Of a DNA stretch of 64,000 bases, positions 18,255 through 26,053 are shown piece after piece. The stretch's first letter is position 1; the number at the start of each line of letters is the position of its first letter. The notes below the pieces were generated by a model. The model ran no database searches. It was not told where the DNA came from and saw only the letters and a list, made by a program, of their open reading frames with translations. The stretch is from contig NZ_BAYB01000003.1 in NCBI RefSeq assembly GCF_000685035.1, positions 55,708-119,707 on the forward strand, in the 5' to 3' direction. This DNA comes from Paraburkholderia ferrariae NBRC 106233 (GTDB lineage Bacteria; Pseudomonadota; Gammaproteobacteria; Burkholderiales; Burkholderiaceae). The position numbers and the translations under genes are program-made.

Positions 18255-18292
18255 GGCCTGCGTGGCGGAGCACAATCCATGGCGGAGGCACG

Positions 18293-18910
18293 ATGAGCGA
18301 CGTGAAAGTGGAGTTTCTGTTCGACTTTGGCAGTCCTAATGCTTATCTGAGCCACAAGGTGATCGGGAAAATCGAGGCGCGCCAGGGCGCGCGTTTCGAG
18401 TATGTGCCGGTCCTGCTGGGCGGGCTCTTCAAGCTGAGCGGCAACCGCTCGCCCGCGGAGGCGTTCGCGGGCATCGAGAACAAGCGGAAGTACATGATGC
18501 TGGAGATGCGCCGCTTCATCGCGCGGCATGGACTTACCGCTTATCGCCACAATCCCCACTTTCCCGTGAACACGCTGCAACTCATGCGCGGCGCGATTGC
18601 GGCACAGCGCAACGGGACCTTCGAGCGTTACGTCGATCGCATGTTTGCGCACATGTGGGAAGACGGCCTCGAGATGGACGATCCGGCGGTGCTACATGCG
18701 ACGCTCGAAGCCGATGGCTTCGACAGCGCGGCATTCGAAGCCGCTATCGGCGACCCGGAGGTGAAGGACGCACTGCTGGCCAACACTCAGGCTGCGTTCG
18801 AGCGCGGTGCGTTTGGCTCGCCTACGTTCTTCGTCGGCAATGAAATGTTCTTCGGCAAGGACCAGTTGCGCGATGTCGAAGAAGAGATCGCGCGCGTGAG
18901 GGCGCTCTAG
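18293..18910 (+). CDS. 2-hydroxychromene-2-carboxylate isomerase-like protein (kappa GST / DsbA fold)
   Basis: This 205-residue protein has the thioredoxin-like kappa-class fold: FLFDFGSPNAYL at the start (with the serine that replaces the thiol of DsbA), PHFPVNTLQLMRG in the middle and FGSPTFFVGNEMFFGKDQL at the end. Characterised members isomerise 2-hydroxychromene-2-carboxylate in naphthalene breakdown (NahD) using glutathione; many homologues lie outside such pathways. GGAGG precedes the ATG. No naphthalene genes are adjacent, so the substrate is uncertain. Confidence 0.85.
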   Translation: MSDVKVEFLFDFGSPNAYLSHKVIGKIEARQGARFEYVPVLLGGLFKLSGNRSPAEAFAGIENKRKYMMLEMRRFIARHGLTAYRHNPHFPVNTLQLMRGAIAAQRNGTFERYVDRMFAHMWEDGLEMDDPAVLHATLEADGFDSAAFEAAIGDPEVKDALLANTQAAFERGAFGSPTFFVGNEMFFGKDQLRDVEEEIARVRAL

Positions 18911-18915
18911 CGACA

Positions 18916-18950
18916 AAGAAAAAGCCGATGCATCCATGTCTGCATCGGCT
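18916..18950 (-). terminator. Intrinsic terminator of the nitronate monooxygenase gene
   Basis: GCCGATGCA and TGCATCGGC form a 9-bp stem. On the minus strand the stem is followed by TTTTTCTTT, so it is a proper rho-independent terminator for the gene ending at 19015. The plus-strand gene ending at 18910 may share the hairpin. Confidence 0.75.
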
Positions 18951-19014
18951 TCATGCGGCGCGGGCCGCGCGAGAGACATCCACGCAGGATGCCTCTCGCG
19001 TACGAGCGAGCGGC

Positions 19015-20007
19015 TTAGGCCTCGGCCGCTTGCGCCGTTGCGGGCGTTTGCGCTGTAACACCGAGCCGCACGCGCGCGGCTTCGTACTCGCGCTTCAGGC
19101 GCGCAACCAGTTCGGCCGCGGGCACGATACCCTTGACCGCGCCGATGCCCTGGCCCGAACCCCAGATGTCCTTCCACGCCTTCACGCGCGTCGAACCGAA
19201 GTTCATCTTCGAAGGATCGGAGTCGGGCAGCGCATCCGGATCGAGGCCGCTGGCCACGATGCTCTGGCGCAGATAGTTGCCGTGCACGCCGGTGAAGAGG
19301 TTCGAATACACGATGTCGCCGGCGTTGCCCTCGACGATCATCTGCTTGTATGCATCGATCGCGTTGGCCTCGTTCGTGGCGATGAACGCCGAGCCGACAT
19401 AGGCGAGATCCGCACCCGCGGCTTGCGCGGCAAGGATCGCGTTGCCGTTGCCGATCGCGCCGGAGAGCAGCAGGGGTCCGTCGAACCACTCGCGGATCTC
19501 GTGGATCAGTGCGAACGGCGAGAGCGTGCCGGCATGGCCGCCCGCGCCGGCGGCGACGGCGATAAGACCATCGGCGCCTTTTTCGATCGCCTTCTTCGCG
19601 AACGTGTTGTTGATGATGTCGTGCAGCACGATGCCGCCCCAGCCATGCACGGCCTGGTTCACTTCCTCGCGCGCGCCGAGCGACGTGATCACGATCGGCA
19701 CCTTGTACTGCGCGCAGATGCCGAGATCGTGCGCGAGACGATCATTCGACTTGTGCACGATCTGGTTCACGGCGAACGGCGCAGCCGGATTGTCGGGATG
19801 CTTCGCGTTGTGTTCGGCCAGCTCGGTGGTGATGCGGTCCAGCCATTCGCCGAGCACAGGCTCGGGCCGGGCGTTGAGCGCGGGGAAGGAGCCGACCACG
19901 CCGGCCTTGCACTGCGCGATGACGAGATCGGGGTTCGAAATGATGAAGAGCGGCGAGCCTACGACGGGAATCGAGAGGCCGCGACGCAGCACGGCAGGCA
20001 GGGACAT
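19015..20007 (-). CDS. Nitronate monooxygenase-like FMN enzyme
   Basis: This 330-residue TIM-barrel flavoprotein carries the family's VAAGAGGHAG loop for FMN phosphate and GAIGNGNAILAAQAAGADLAYVGS near the second binding strand. Nitronate monooxygenases (formerly 2-nitropropane dioxygenases) oxidise alkyl nitronates; some homologues have other quinone- or enoyl-related roles. The start at 20007 follows AGGAG, whereas upstream ATGs in the same frame lack one and would run into the operator-like palindrome. It is divergent from a PadR gene. Confidence 0.85.
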   Translation of the reverse strand: MSLPAVLRRGLSIPVVGSPLFIISNPDLVIAQCKAGVVGSFPALNARPEPVLGEWLDRITTELAEHNAKHPDNPAAPFAVNQIVHKSNDRLAHDLGICAQYKVPIVITSLGAREEVNQAVHGWGGIVLHDIINNTFAKKAIEKGADGLIAVAAGAGGHAGTLSPFALIHEIREWFDGPLLLSGAIGNGNAILAAQAAGADLAYVGSAFIATNEANAIDAYKQMIVEGNAGDIVYSNLFTGVHGNYLRQSIVASGLDPDALPDSDPSKMNFGSTRVKAWKDIWGSGQGIGAVKGIVPAAELVARLKREYEAARVRLGVTAQTPATAQAAEA

Positions 20008-20142
20008 CCAAATCTCCTGGAAGGGGACGGCGGCCGCGCTTTCGGGGCCGCCGCCGACGTGATCTTCGTAGCATTCATATGGCACCGAATCCGGAGCGCC
20101 CGAGGCGCCGCAAGGTTCGACAGGACTAAACATAGCAAAGCC

Positions 20143-20176
20143 GCGAACACTATGCAACCAGTTGCATAGTGTTCGC
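20143..20176. promoter_or_regulatory. Perfect 16-bp inverted repeat, probable PadR operator
   Basis: The arm GCGAACACTATGCAAC is followed by CA and its exact reverse complement, giving a 34-bp dyad. It lies in the divergent gap between the nitronate monooxygenase gene (start 20007) and the padR-type gene (start 20229). The inner ATGCAAC/GTTGCAT resembles PadR-type operators with ATGCA-like half-sites. No T-run follows on either strand, so it is unlikely to be a terminator. Confidence 0.7.
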
Positions 20177-20228
20177 GCTCGGGGAATTGAGGGTCGGCAT
20201 GGCGAAAGCGGTGGTTTAGAATCGCCGC

Positions 20229-20759
20229 ATGTCCACGCCCCATGCCATCCTGATCGCCTTGCTGGAGAAGCCTTCCAGCGGCTACGACCTTGCGCGGCGC
20301 TTCGATCGCGCGATCGGCTACTTCTGGCAGGCCACGCATCAGCAGATCTACCGGGAACTGGGCCGCATGGTCGAGGCGGGGTGGGTTGCCGTGATCGAGG
20401 ACGAGGCGGCGGCTGCGTCGCGAAGGAAAGTGTATTGCGTGCTGCCGGTCGGGCGCGAGGAGGTGAGCCGCTGGGTGCGCGAGACGTCGCTCGGGCCCGA
20501 CGACCGTAACGTGTTTCTGCTCAAGTTGCGTGCCGATGCGGCGATCGGACCGCTTGGACTGGGCGAGGAACTGCTGCGGTTGATCGACGAGAACCAGGCG
20601 CGGCTCGATATCTATCGACAGATCGAGGAACGGGACTTCGGCGCGCCGTCGCTCACGCGCGCCCAGCAGGTGCAGTATGCGATTCTCAAGGCCGGCATAC
20701 AGTCGCAGGAGACCTGGCTGGAATGGGCCGGGGACGTGCGGCCGCTGTTGGGGGTGTAG
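20229..20759 (+). CDS. PadR-family transcriptional regulator
   Basis: This 176-residue protein begins with the PadR winged helix (about 5-80): AILIALLEKPSSGYDLARRF, FWQATHQQIYRELGRMVEAGWV and a basic wing. A C-terminal helical dimerisation domain of the Vir type follows. PadR proteins usually repress a neighbouring divergent gene and release it when a phenolic or drug-like ligand binds. The obvious target is the nitronate monooxygenase gene across the 34-bp dyad, probably together with its own gene. Confidence 0.9.
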   Translation: MSTPHAILIALLEKPSSGYDLARRFDRAIGYFWQATHQQIYRELGRMVEAGWVAVIEDEAAAASRRKVYCVLPVGREEVSRWVRETSLGPDDRNVFLLKLRADAAIGPLGLGEELLRLIDENQARLDIYRQIEERDFGAPSLTRAQQVQYAILKAGIQSQETWLEWAGDVRPLLGV

Positions 20760-20867
20760 GGGGGACAATTTGATCTGGAGTCCAGATGAATAGGCTTCGG
20801 TGCGCATCCGTGTTGCCGTGCTTCGTTAGCGTTCGCACCCGGATTGGGTTGTGCGTTGAGAAAATAG

Positions 20868-20896
20868 TTGACGTAGTGGATGCAAGGCCCTATAAT
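20868..20896 (+). promoter_or_regulatory. Strong sigma-70 promoter of the initiator tRNA gene
   Basis: TTGACG (20868-20873) and a perfect TATAAT (20891-20896) are 17 bases apart and end 16 bases before the tRNA, near-consensus as expected for a stable RNA gene. Confidence 0.85.
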
Positions 20897-20912
20897 TCTT
20901 TTCTCTGACGGA

Positions 20913-20989
<77 letters not shown>

Positions 20990-21103
20990 ACACAGCCAGG
21001 CTTTTCGCCGGTTTGTGTATCCGATTGGATTGCCCTGGTTTTATCGTTGGGGCAAGCACAGGGCAAAGCGTGCAGATTCTGCGCGTAGTTGGCCCGAAAC
21101 TGA

Positions 21104-21127
21104 AACCCGCCTTGAGCGGGTTTTTTG
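21104..21127 (+). terminator. Intrinsic terminator downstream of the tRNA
   Basis: CCCGC-CTTGA-GCGGG followed by six T residues forms a compact rho-independent terminator about 115 bases after the tRNA end. Confidence 0.8.
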
Positions 21128-21456
21128 TTATCTGCTGATCGCGCGCGACCTTCCGCGCCGAATCTTCCCTTGGCGTTTTCGCCCTTCGCTCTTCTCCCGT
21201 GAGCGGTACTAAGCGTTCCTCCTCCTGCATGAGTCGTCGCCGGATACAACCGATCATCCGACGCGCGCTTTCGACCATTGCATGATTTTTTGCCATCTCT
21301 TTTGTCCGTGTAGGCGCGTCAGATGGCTGCTTAAATATTTTGGATACCTTATTTTTTCTGATTTATCCAATATTATCGACGACAAACCTGTTGTAGCTTT
21401 AGAGAGGCTGAATCTACTTGCAGACGACTGCCGGAGTCCCTACAGGAGACGTTGAT
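21128..21456. other. Gap before the low-GC cassette
   Basis: About 330 bases without a supported gene. From about 21,290 the DNA turns AT-rich (runs such as AAATATTTTGG and TTATTTTTTCTG), which marks the start of the foreign-looking cassette and probably holds its promoter. No integrase or tRNA-end duplicate is visible. Confidence 0.4.
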
Positions 21457-21870
21457 ATGACAGACGGGGAGACGTGCCCGCTTTGCCGTGTGACATATTC
21501 GGTATTCGAAAATTTCCCGGATCTTCCTGACGGGATGGTCTTGAACGCCGAAACGGGTTGTTTCCTTCCGCTTGCCACGCTTCGCTCGTATCAGTCAGGT
21601 TACGAGATGGCCGAAGCTTTGGGCACTGCGTGGGCGTGCCGGTGTATCGAGCGAAAGGGCAGGGCAGCGTCTCGGTGGTGGTCTAAATCTTTCACATATG
21701 ATCAGCAGTACATATTGAAAGATGGCGATGGTCAACCGCTCGCGAATGTGAGCTACCGGATCGTGGTTGATGGCGAACGGGTGATAACCGGAACGACAAA
21801 CGCAAGCGGCCAAACTGCGCGCGTTATCACGCGAAGCGCGTCGAATCTCAAACTTCAATTGGCGAAATGA
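21457..21870 (+). CDS. Small cysteine-containing protein with C-terminal Ig-like module; first gene of the 3D-domain cassette
   Basis: This 137-residue protein has no signal peptide. It opens with a C7-x2-C10 pair (CPLC) and a second pair, C61 and C63 (CRC), which could bind metal. Residues about 83-136 (YILKDGDGQPLANVSYRIV, then ITGTTNASGQT) look like the beta-sandwich repeat that is common at the front of type VI secretion effectors and their adaptors. ACAGGAGACGTTGAT precedes the ATG. The stop overlaps the next gene's ATG (ATGA), so the two are co-translated. Function is unknown; an adaptor or delivery partner of the next protein is a guess. Confidence 0.7.
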   Translation: MTDGETCPLCRVTYSVFENFPDLPDGMVLNAETGCFLPLATLRSYQSGYEMAEALGTAWACRCIERKGRAASRWWSKSFTYDQQYILKDGDGQPLANVSYRIVVDGERVITGTTNASGQTARVITRSASNLKLQLAK

Positions 21871-22820
21871 GAATGCGAGATGCCATCAACTATGTAACGG
21901 TTCACGACACGGCATGTACAAATGAGATTCCCAATTCGTGCGTCGTAGTTGAGATAGCGGCGAACATATTGGCGTGGGAGATTCCAGATAACAAGTATGG
22001 CGATAAATTGCCCATGATTCCCTCGACTGCGCACGTGCAGCGCGGGAAGATTTTGTATCATTTGCCAATCAGGGCGACGGTGAAAAGCCGCGGTGGTGTA
22101 CCACTTTCGGGTCGTAGTCTGGTAGTCAAAAGCAACCGCAGCAACGATACTGTACGGGTATTGGGGGCGACTGACTCAAACGGTTGTGCGACGATTGTGC
22201 TCGAATCACGTGAACCCGGGGGCGCGATGCTAACAGTCGCGGATGAAGATATTACAGCCGCTCCTCTTCGTATAACGCTGAAAGAAGCCTGGTACGAGGC
22301 CGGTTTTCATATCACGCACTACATTATTGCGGACGAACGCGATGCGCACGGCCCAATGGTTCGGGTGCCCGGCATCTCTGGCAGCCATCGCCAGGACTTC
22401 TTGTTCGGGGCGGGTGGCGTGCCCATGCAGGGAACGGGTGAAACGTTGGATCATCGTATTATCCGCTGGGATGGCGGTGGAGGTGGATGGCGTAGCAACG
22501 CCGCCGGGCACCCGGATATCCTGAACAATCCCGCTGATGCGCGCTTAAGCGAAACAGACGCTGCGCACGGTCGATTTGCCGATGTTGTCGCAAATCGTTC
22601 AATCGCGGTCGATCCTGCTGTGATTCCGGCGAGGGCGCGCGTTTATATTGCCTCCAGCGACGGTAGCCGGGTCGTTGGCGAGCGATCTGCCGACGACACA
22701 GGTGGCGGCATTCGCGGTGCACATATTGATCATTTCAGCGGTCCCGGAAGCGCGGCGACGCGCGCGTGGCAGGCCTCGGGAGGGGATCTTCAAAATGCCC
22801 GTGTCAAATTCCTCGCGTAA
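21867..22820 (+). CDS. 3D-domain protein, putative peptidoglycan-cleaving toxin or effector
   Basis: This 317-residue protein lacks a signal peptide. Residues about 65-140 look like an Ig-like sandwich (HLPIRATVKSRGGVPLSG, then TDSNGCATIVLESREPG). The C-terminal part (about 150-317) is a 3D domain, named for three aspartates in MltA-type lytic transglycosylases: D249 (SIAVDPAVIP), D277 (ADDTGG) and D288 (HIDHFSG) are all present. This predicts cleavage of cell-wall glycan. Missing export signal, the upstream beta-sandwich partner and the exported protein directly downstream suggest a secreted antibacterial effector, possibly for a type VI system, but no secretion genes are in the window. Confidence 0.75.
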   Translation: MRMRDAINYVTVHDTACTNEIPNSCVVVEIAANILAWEIPDNKYGDKLPMIPSTAHVQRGKILYHLPIRATVKSRGGVPLSGRSLVVKSNRSNDTVRVLGATDSNGCATIVLESREPGGAMLTVADEDITAAPLRITLKEAWYEAGFHITHYIIADERDAHGPMVRVPGISGSHRQDFLFGAGGVPMQGTGETLDHRIIRWDGGGGGWRSNAAGHPDILNNPADARLSETDAAHGRFADVVANRSIAVDPAVIPARARVYIASSDGSRVVGERSADDTGGGIRGAHIDHFSGPGSAATRAWQASGGDLQNARVKFLA

Positions 22821-22824
22821 CGAC

Positions 22825-23298
22825 ATGAAGAAAGTCCTGGTGATCTTATTGTTCTTTCCACTTACTGCGGTAGCGTTGGAAGGTACGGGGTCAGTCGATT
22901 TCGATTCTTCCATCATTCCGCTGCTGGATGAGAATGTCGTCTTCAAAGAGCTTGTGCTTTGTAACTTCGACATCGTTGGCGATCCAATGGGAACCCGAAT
23001 TGGAAGTATTCAATCGAAAGCTCTGGGAGGTGCGAGAATCGGACCTTATTCGATGTGGGCAAACTGGCACGGGAATTCAGGTATAAAACCAGTAGTTCTA
23101 ACGATCAATACGCACACTGATTTTCTTGACTCGCGCGGAAAAATAATCAAAGGGAGCTTGCAAAAAGCTGTTCGCATACGTGAACACATTGACAGTGTGA
23201 CGATAGAACCACCGGATAAAGATCAACCGGAAGCTGTGCCCGGCGGACTAAAGCACGCGGTGGATGTAAAGGAATGCTTTAAGAAGTTCACTTCATAA
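22825..23298 (+). CDS. Small exported protein, candidate periplasmic immunity protein
   Basis: This 157-residue protein starts with a signal peptide (MKKVLVILLFFPLTAVA), so it acts outside the cytoplasm. The mature part is mixed polar with two cysteines (LVLCNFDIV, KECFKKF) that could form one disulfide. I do not recognise the family. The ATG lies only 4 bases after the stop of the 3D-domain gene, the spacing expected for a toxin gene followed by its protector. A periplasmic protein beside a wall-cutting enzyme without a signal peptide fits an immunity role; this is inference. Confidence 0.65.
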   Translation: MKKVLVILLFFPLTAVALEGTGSVDFDSSIIPLLDENVVFKELVLCNFDIVGDPMGTRIGSIQSKALGGARIGPYSMWANWHGNSGIKPVVLTINTHTDFLDSRGKIIKGSLQKAVRIREHIDSVTIEPPDKDQPEAVPGGLKHAVDVKECFKKFTS

Positions 23299-23326
23299 GC
23301 AAGCGTGCCAGCGATGGCTCTCCGGA

Positions 23327-23785
23327 ATGCGGACAATATCGCCTGGTATGTCCTTTGCAATGACTAGCCTGGTTTCCTTGTTGTTGCCTGTCTCAGCATC
23401 CGCATGTAGTTTTGCGTTGCAGTATGGTGCGAGGATGGAGCGCAATGCTACGGAGCTTTCTAACGTTGACAGGCTGAAACTAGCTGATTTGCTGGTAACC
23501 GTCAGGAATAGTGCGGCTAAGGGCGGTCCTGTGGTCATATACGGTTTCGCGGATGAGCGCGAACGCGATGCCTTTCAGATTGCACGACAGCGCGCCAAGT
23601 CGGTGAGCGACTATCTCCAGAGTCTTGGCGTCGCGTCGAACCGCATCAACGTTGATACCAGGATCTGGCGTGTTGGCTCGCAAGTACCGGTCGCGGAGCG
23701 AAACCAGATTGAGGTTGAGTTTGAACCGGCATGTAGTCCTAACGGCTGTGAAAATCCGTGTGGCATCACAGAACCAAAGCAATAG
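23327..23785 (+). CDS. OmpA-like peptidoglycan-associated protein
   Basis: This 152-residue protein has an N-terminal hydrophobic export segment (TSLVSLLLPVSASA, followed by a cysteine). A C-terminal OmpA-like fold follows: VVIYGFADERERDAFQIARQRAKSV, SDYLQSLGV and RNQIEVEFEP correspond to the GHTD, L/S-x2-RA and NRRVE elements of the family, here diverged. The tail is cysteine-rich (ACSPNGCENPCG). It starts 28 bases after the exported protein and has the same low GC, so it belongs to the cassette. It could shield or hold peptidoglycan near the site of attack. The exact start (23327 or 23348) is uncertain. Confidence 0.7.
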   Translation: MRTISPGMSFAMTSLVSLLLPVSASACSFALQYGARMERNATELSNVDRLKLADLLVTVRNSAAKGGPVVIYGFADERERDAFQIARQRAKSVSDYLQSLGVASNRINVDTRIWRVGSQVPVAERNQIEVEFEPACSPNGCENPCGITEPKQ

Positions 23786-23946
23786 TTGCGGAGAGATCGG
23801 CCTCGCTGCGGCAGGGCTTCGTCGTTCATGAGGGAGCATGAAGGCCCACGTCGTGTGCCCCGAGAAATATTGAATGACCTCAAAACGCCAACTCGCATAC
23901 ACTTCCTTCTCAATCTACCAGGGCGCGGCGTTGCCCGAATTCTGGA

Positions 23947-24642
23947 TCAATCTTCAACACCCCAATCCACCGCCGCCTCTGCATGCAGCGCGGTGGTATC
24001 GAACACCGGCAAAGCCGAATCGCCGGCGCCCATCAGCAGCGTAATCTCCGTACACCCCAGAATGACCGCTTGCGCGCCGCGTGCCTTGAGGTCTTCAATC
24101 ACGCGTCGATAGACCCGCCGCGATTCGTCCTTGACGACGCCATGACACAACTCGTCGTAAATGATGCGATGCACGTCCTCGCGGCCGCTCTCATCAGGCA
24201 CGATGGCCTCAATGCCGTGCCGTTCGCGCAACCGCCCCACGTAAAAATCCTGCTCCATCGTATAGCGCGTGCCAAGCAGTCCGGCGCGCGTCACGCCCGC
24301 GGCCTTGAGCGCAGCGCCGGTAGGATCGGCGATATGCAGGAAGGGCACCGTGATCGCCGCTTCGATCGAAGCGCAGACGCGGTGCATCGTGTTCGTCGCC
24401 AGCAGAACGATCTGCGCGCCACCGCGTTCGAGTTGCGCGGCCGCTTCGGCCATCTGCACGCCCAGCGCATCCCAGTCGCCCGCACGTTGCAGCGCCTCGA
24501 CGCCCGCAAAGTCCACCGTCACCATGAGGCTGCGCGCATTGTGATGACCGCCGAGGCGCGTTTTCGCGTAGCGGTTCAGTAGCCGGTAATACTCGGCGGA
24601 CGATTCCCAGCTCATGCCGCCTATCACGCCTATCGTCTTCAT
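23947..24642 (-). CDS. Aspartate/glutamate racemase family protein (YgeA-like)
   Basis: This 231-residue protein begins KTIGVIGGMSWESSAEYY, typical of the YgeA group of cofactor-independent amino-acid racemases. The second catalytic cysteine is in ILGCTEITLL; at the first catalytic position the segment reads ATNTMH, with threonine where two-cysteine racemases have cysteine, as in YgeA. Racemisation of aspartate or another acidic substrate may be slow or one-sided. It is divergent from dinB, whose promoter lies in the gap. Maleate isomerases and hydantoin racemases are relatives. Confidence 0.85.
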   Translation of the reverse strand: MKTIGVIGGMSWESSAEYYRLLNRYAKTRLGGHHNARSLMVTVDFAGVEALQRAGDWDALGVQMAEAAAQLERGGAQIVLLATNTMHRVCASIEAAITVPFLHIADPTGAALKAAGVTRAGLLGTRYTMEQDFYVGRLRERHGIEAIVPDESGREDVHRIIYDELCHGVVKDESRRVYRRVIEDLKARGAQAVILGCTEITLLMGAGDSALPVFDTTALHAEAAVDWGVED

Positions 24643-24773
24643 GGTTCTCGCTCTTTTCGCTCGCCTTTCAGCCGGGTTGAGCGCACGAGTATAGGCCGCC
24701 GCGCGCCCGCGTACAGGTACGGTGCCGCCGCGCTGTAGCGGTACGGTCAGGGAGCAGATCGCAAACAGTTCTC

Positions 24774-24802
24774 TTGAAAATGGCACTGTGTTTTTGTACA
24801 GT
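24774..24802 (+). promoter_or_regulatory. Predicted dinB promoter
   Basis: TTGAAA (24774-24779) and TACAGT (24797-24802) are 17 bases apart. The LexA box covers the spacer end and the -10, so LexA would block RNA polymerase directly. Confidence 0.55.
24786..24801. promoter_or_regulatory. LexA (SOS) box
   Basis: CTGTGTTTTTGTACAG matches the CTGT-N8-ACAG rule for LexA binding exactly and sits 10 bases before the likely dinB start. Confidence 0.85.
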
Positions 24803-24811
24803 ATCGATACC

Positions 24812-25951
24812 TTGAACGCGTTCTCTTCCGCCACGCCGCAGCCCGCCGCGAGCAGCCCCGCCCGCAAGATCATCCATTGCGATTGCGACTGCTTTTATGC
24901 GTCGGTTGAAATGCGCGACGATCCTTCGTTGCGCGGGCGTCCGCTGGCTGTCGGCGGTCGGCCCGACCAGCGCGGCGTGATCGCCACCTGCAACTACGAG
25001 GCGCGGCGTTTCGGCGTGCATTCGGCCATGTCGTCGGCGCTCGCCATGCGCAAGTGTCCCGATCTGCTGATCCTGCCCACGGCAATGGAGAAGTACCGCG
25101 TCGCGTCGCGGCAGATCATGGCGATCTATCGCGACTACACGTCCGATGTCGAGCCGCTCTCGCTCGACGAAGCCTATCTCGACGTCACCCACGCCACGCG
25201 CTGCAAGGGCAGCGCCACGCTGATCGCGGAGGAAATCCGCGAGCGGGTGCGGCAGACGGTGGGGGTGACGGTGTCCGCGGGCGTCGCGCCGAACAAGTTC
25301 ATTGCCAAGATCGCGTCCGACTGGAACAAGCCCGATGGTCTCTTCGTGGTACGTCCGCACGAGGTCGATGCTTTCGTCGCCGCGTTGCCGGTGCGCAAGA
25401 TTCACGGCGTCGGCAAGGTGACGGCCGGCAAGCTCGAGAAGCTGGGTCTTGCGACTTGCGCAGAGCTGCGCACGTGGTCGCTGATCGACTTGCATCGTCA
25501 CTTCGGCGTGTTCGGCAAGCGGCTTTACGAGCGCGCGCGCGGCATCGACGAGCGGTCCGTATGCCCGGACCAGGAGCGCAAGTCGGTGAGCGTCGAGACG
25601 ACCTACGTGAACGATCTGCTGACGCTCGAAGCCTGCAGCGAGGAGCTCAAGCCGCTTGCGGCGCAGCTCGATGCGCGCATCGAGCGGGCCGGCTGTGCGC
25701 ACGCGGTACGCAAGCTCTACGTGAAGATCCGCTTTGCCGACTTCCAGCGCACGACGGTGGAGTGCGTGCGCGACGCGACCGACTTGCCCACGTTTCTCGC
25801 GCTGCTCGAGAAGGGGCTCGCGCGGCGCAAGCTGGGCGTGCGGCTCCTGGGCGTGGGTGTGCGCCTCGAGGAGGAGAATCCGGCGCTGCGCGGCCAGTTC
25901 GCGCTTTTCGACGAGGACCCCGAAGACGAGCACGGCGACTCTCGCGTCTGA
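24812..25951 (+). CDS. dinB: DNA polymerase IV (Y-family translesion polymerase)
   Basis: About 379 residues from a TTG start at 24812. KIIHCDCDCFYASVEMRDD holds the first catalytic aspartate and the steric residues of the active site; SLDEAYLDVT holds the second pair of acidic residues. VSAGVAPNKFIAKIASDWNKPDG and IHGVGKVTAGKLEKLG (helix-hairpin-helix of the thumb) follow, then the little-finger domain. It copies past damaged bases and is error-prone. The frame is open further upstream, but the LexA box and promoter occupy that DNA, so a start after 24801 is required and TTG is the only plausible codon before the conserved core. Confidence 0.93.
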   Translation: MNAFSSATPQPAASSPARKIIHCDCDCFYASVEMRDDPSLRGRPLAVGGRPDQRGVIATCNYEARRFGVHSAMSSALAMRKCPDLLILPTAMEKYRVASRQIMAIYRDYTSDVEPLSLDEAYLDVTHATRCKGSATLIAEEIRERVRQTVGVTVSAGVAPNKFIAKIASDWNKPDGLFVVRPHEVDAFVAALPVRKIHGVGKVTAGKLEKLGLATCAELRTWSLIDLHRHFGVFGKRLYERARGIDERSVCPDQERKSVSVETTYVNDLLTLEACSEELKPLAAQLDARIERAGCAHAVRKLYVKIRFADFQRTTVECVRDATDLPTFLALLEKGLARRKLGVRLLGVGVRLEEENPALRGQFALFDEDPEDEHGDSRV

Positions 25952-26053
25952 GTCGCGCCTGAGAAGCCCCGTTATCCAGCGCCGCCTCTCACTGGCGCGC
26001 CTTTTCTGGCGCCGATAGAATCGGCGCAACGAGGAGACGAAGAGGAGCCGTTC

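Noticed and set aside
18293..18910. Naphthalene degradation cluster suggested by the chromene-carboxylate isomerase
   Set aside because: No other naphthalene genes are present and homologues of this fold are common outside that pathway.
20143..20176. 34-bp dyad considered as a terminator
   Set aside because: No T-run on either strand and it lies between divergent gene starts, so an operator is more likely.
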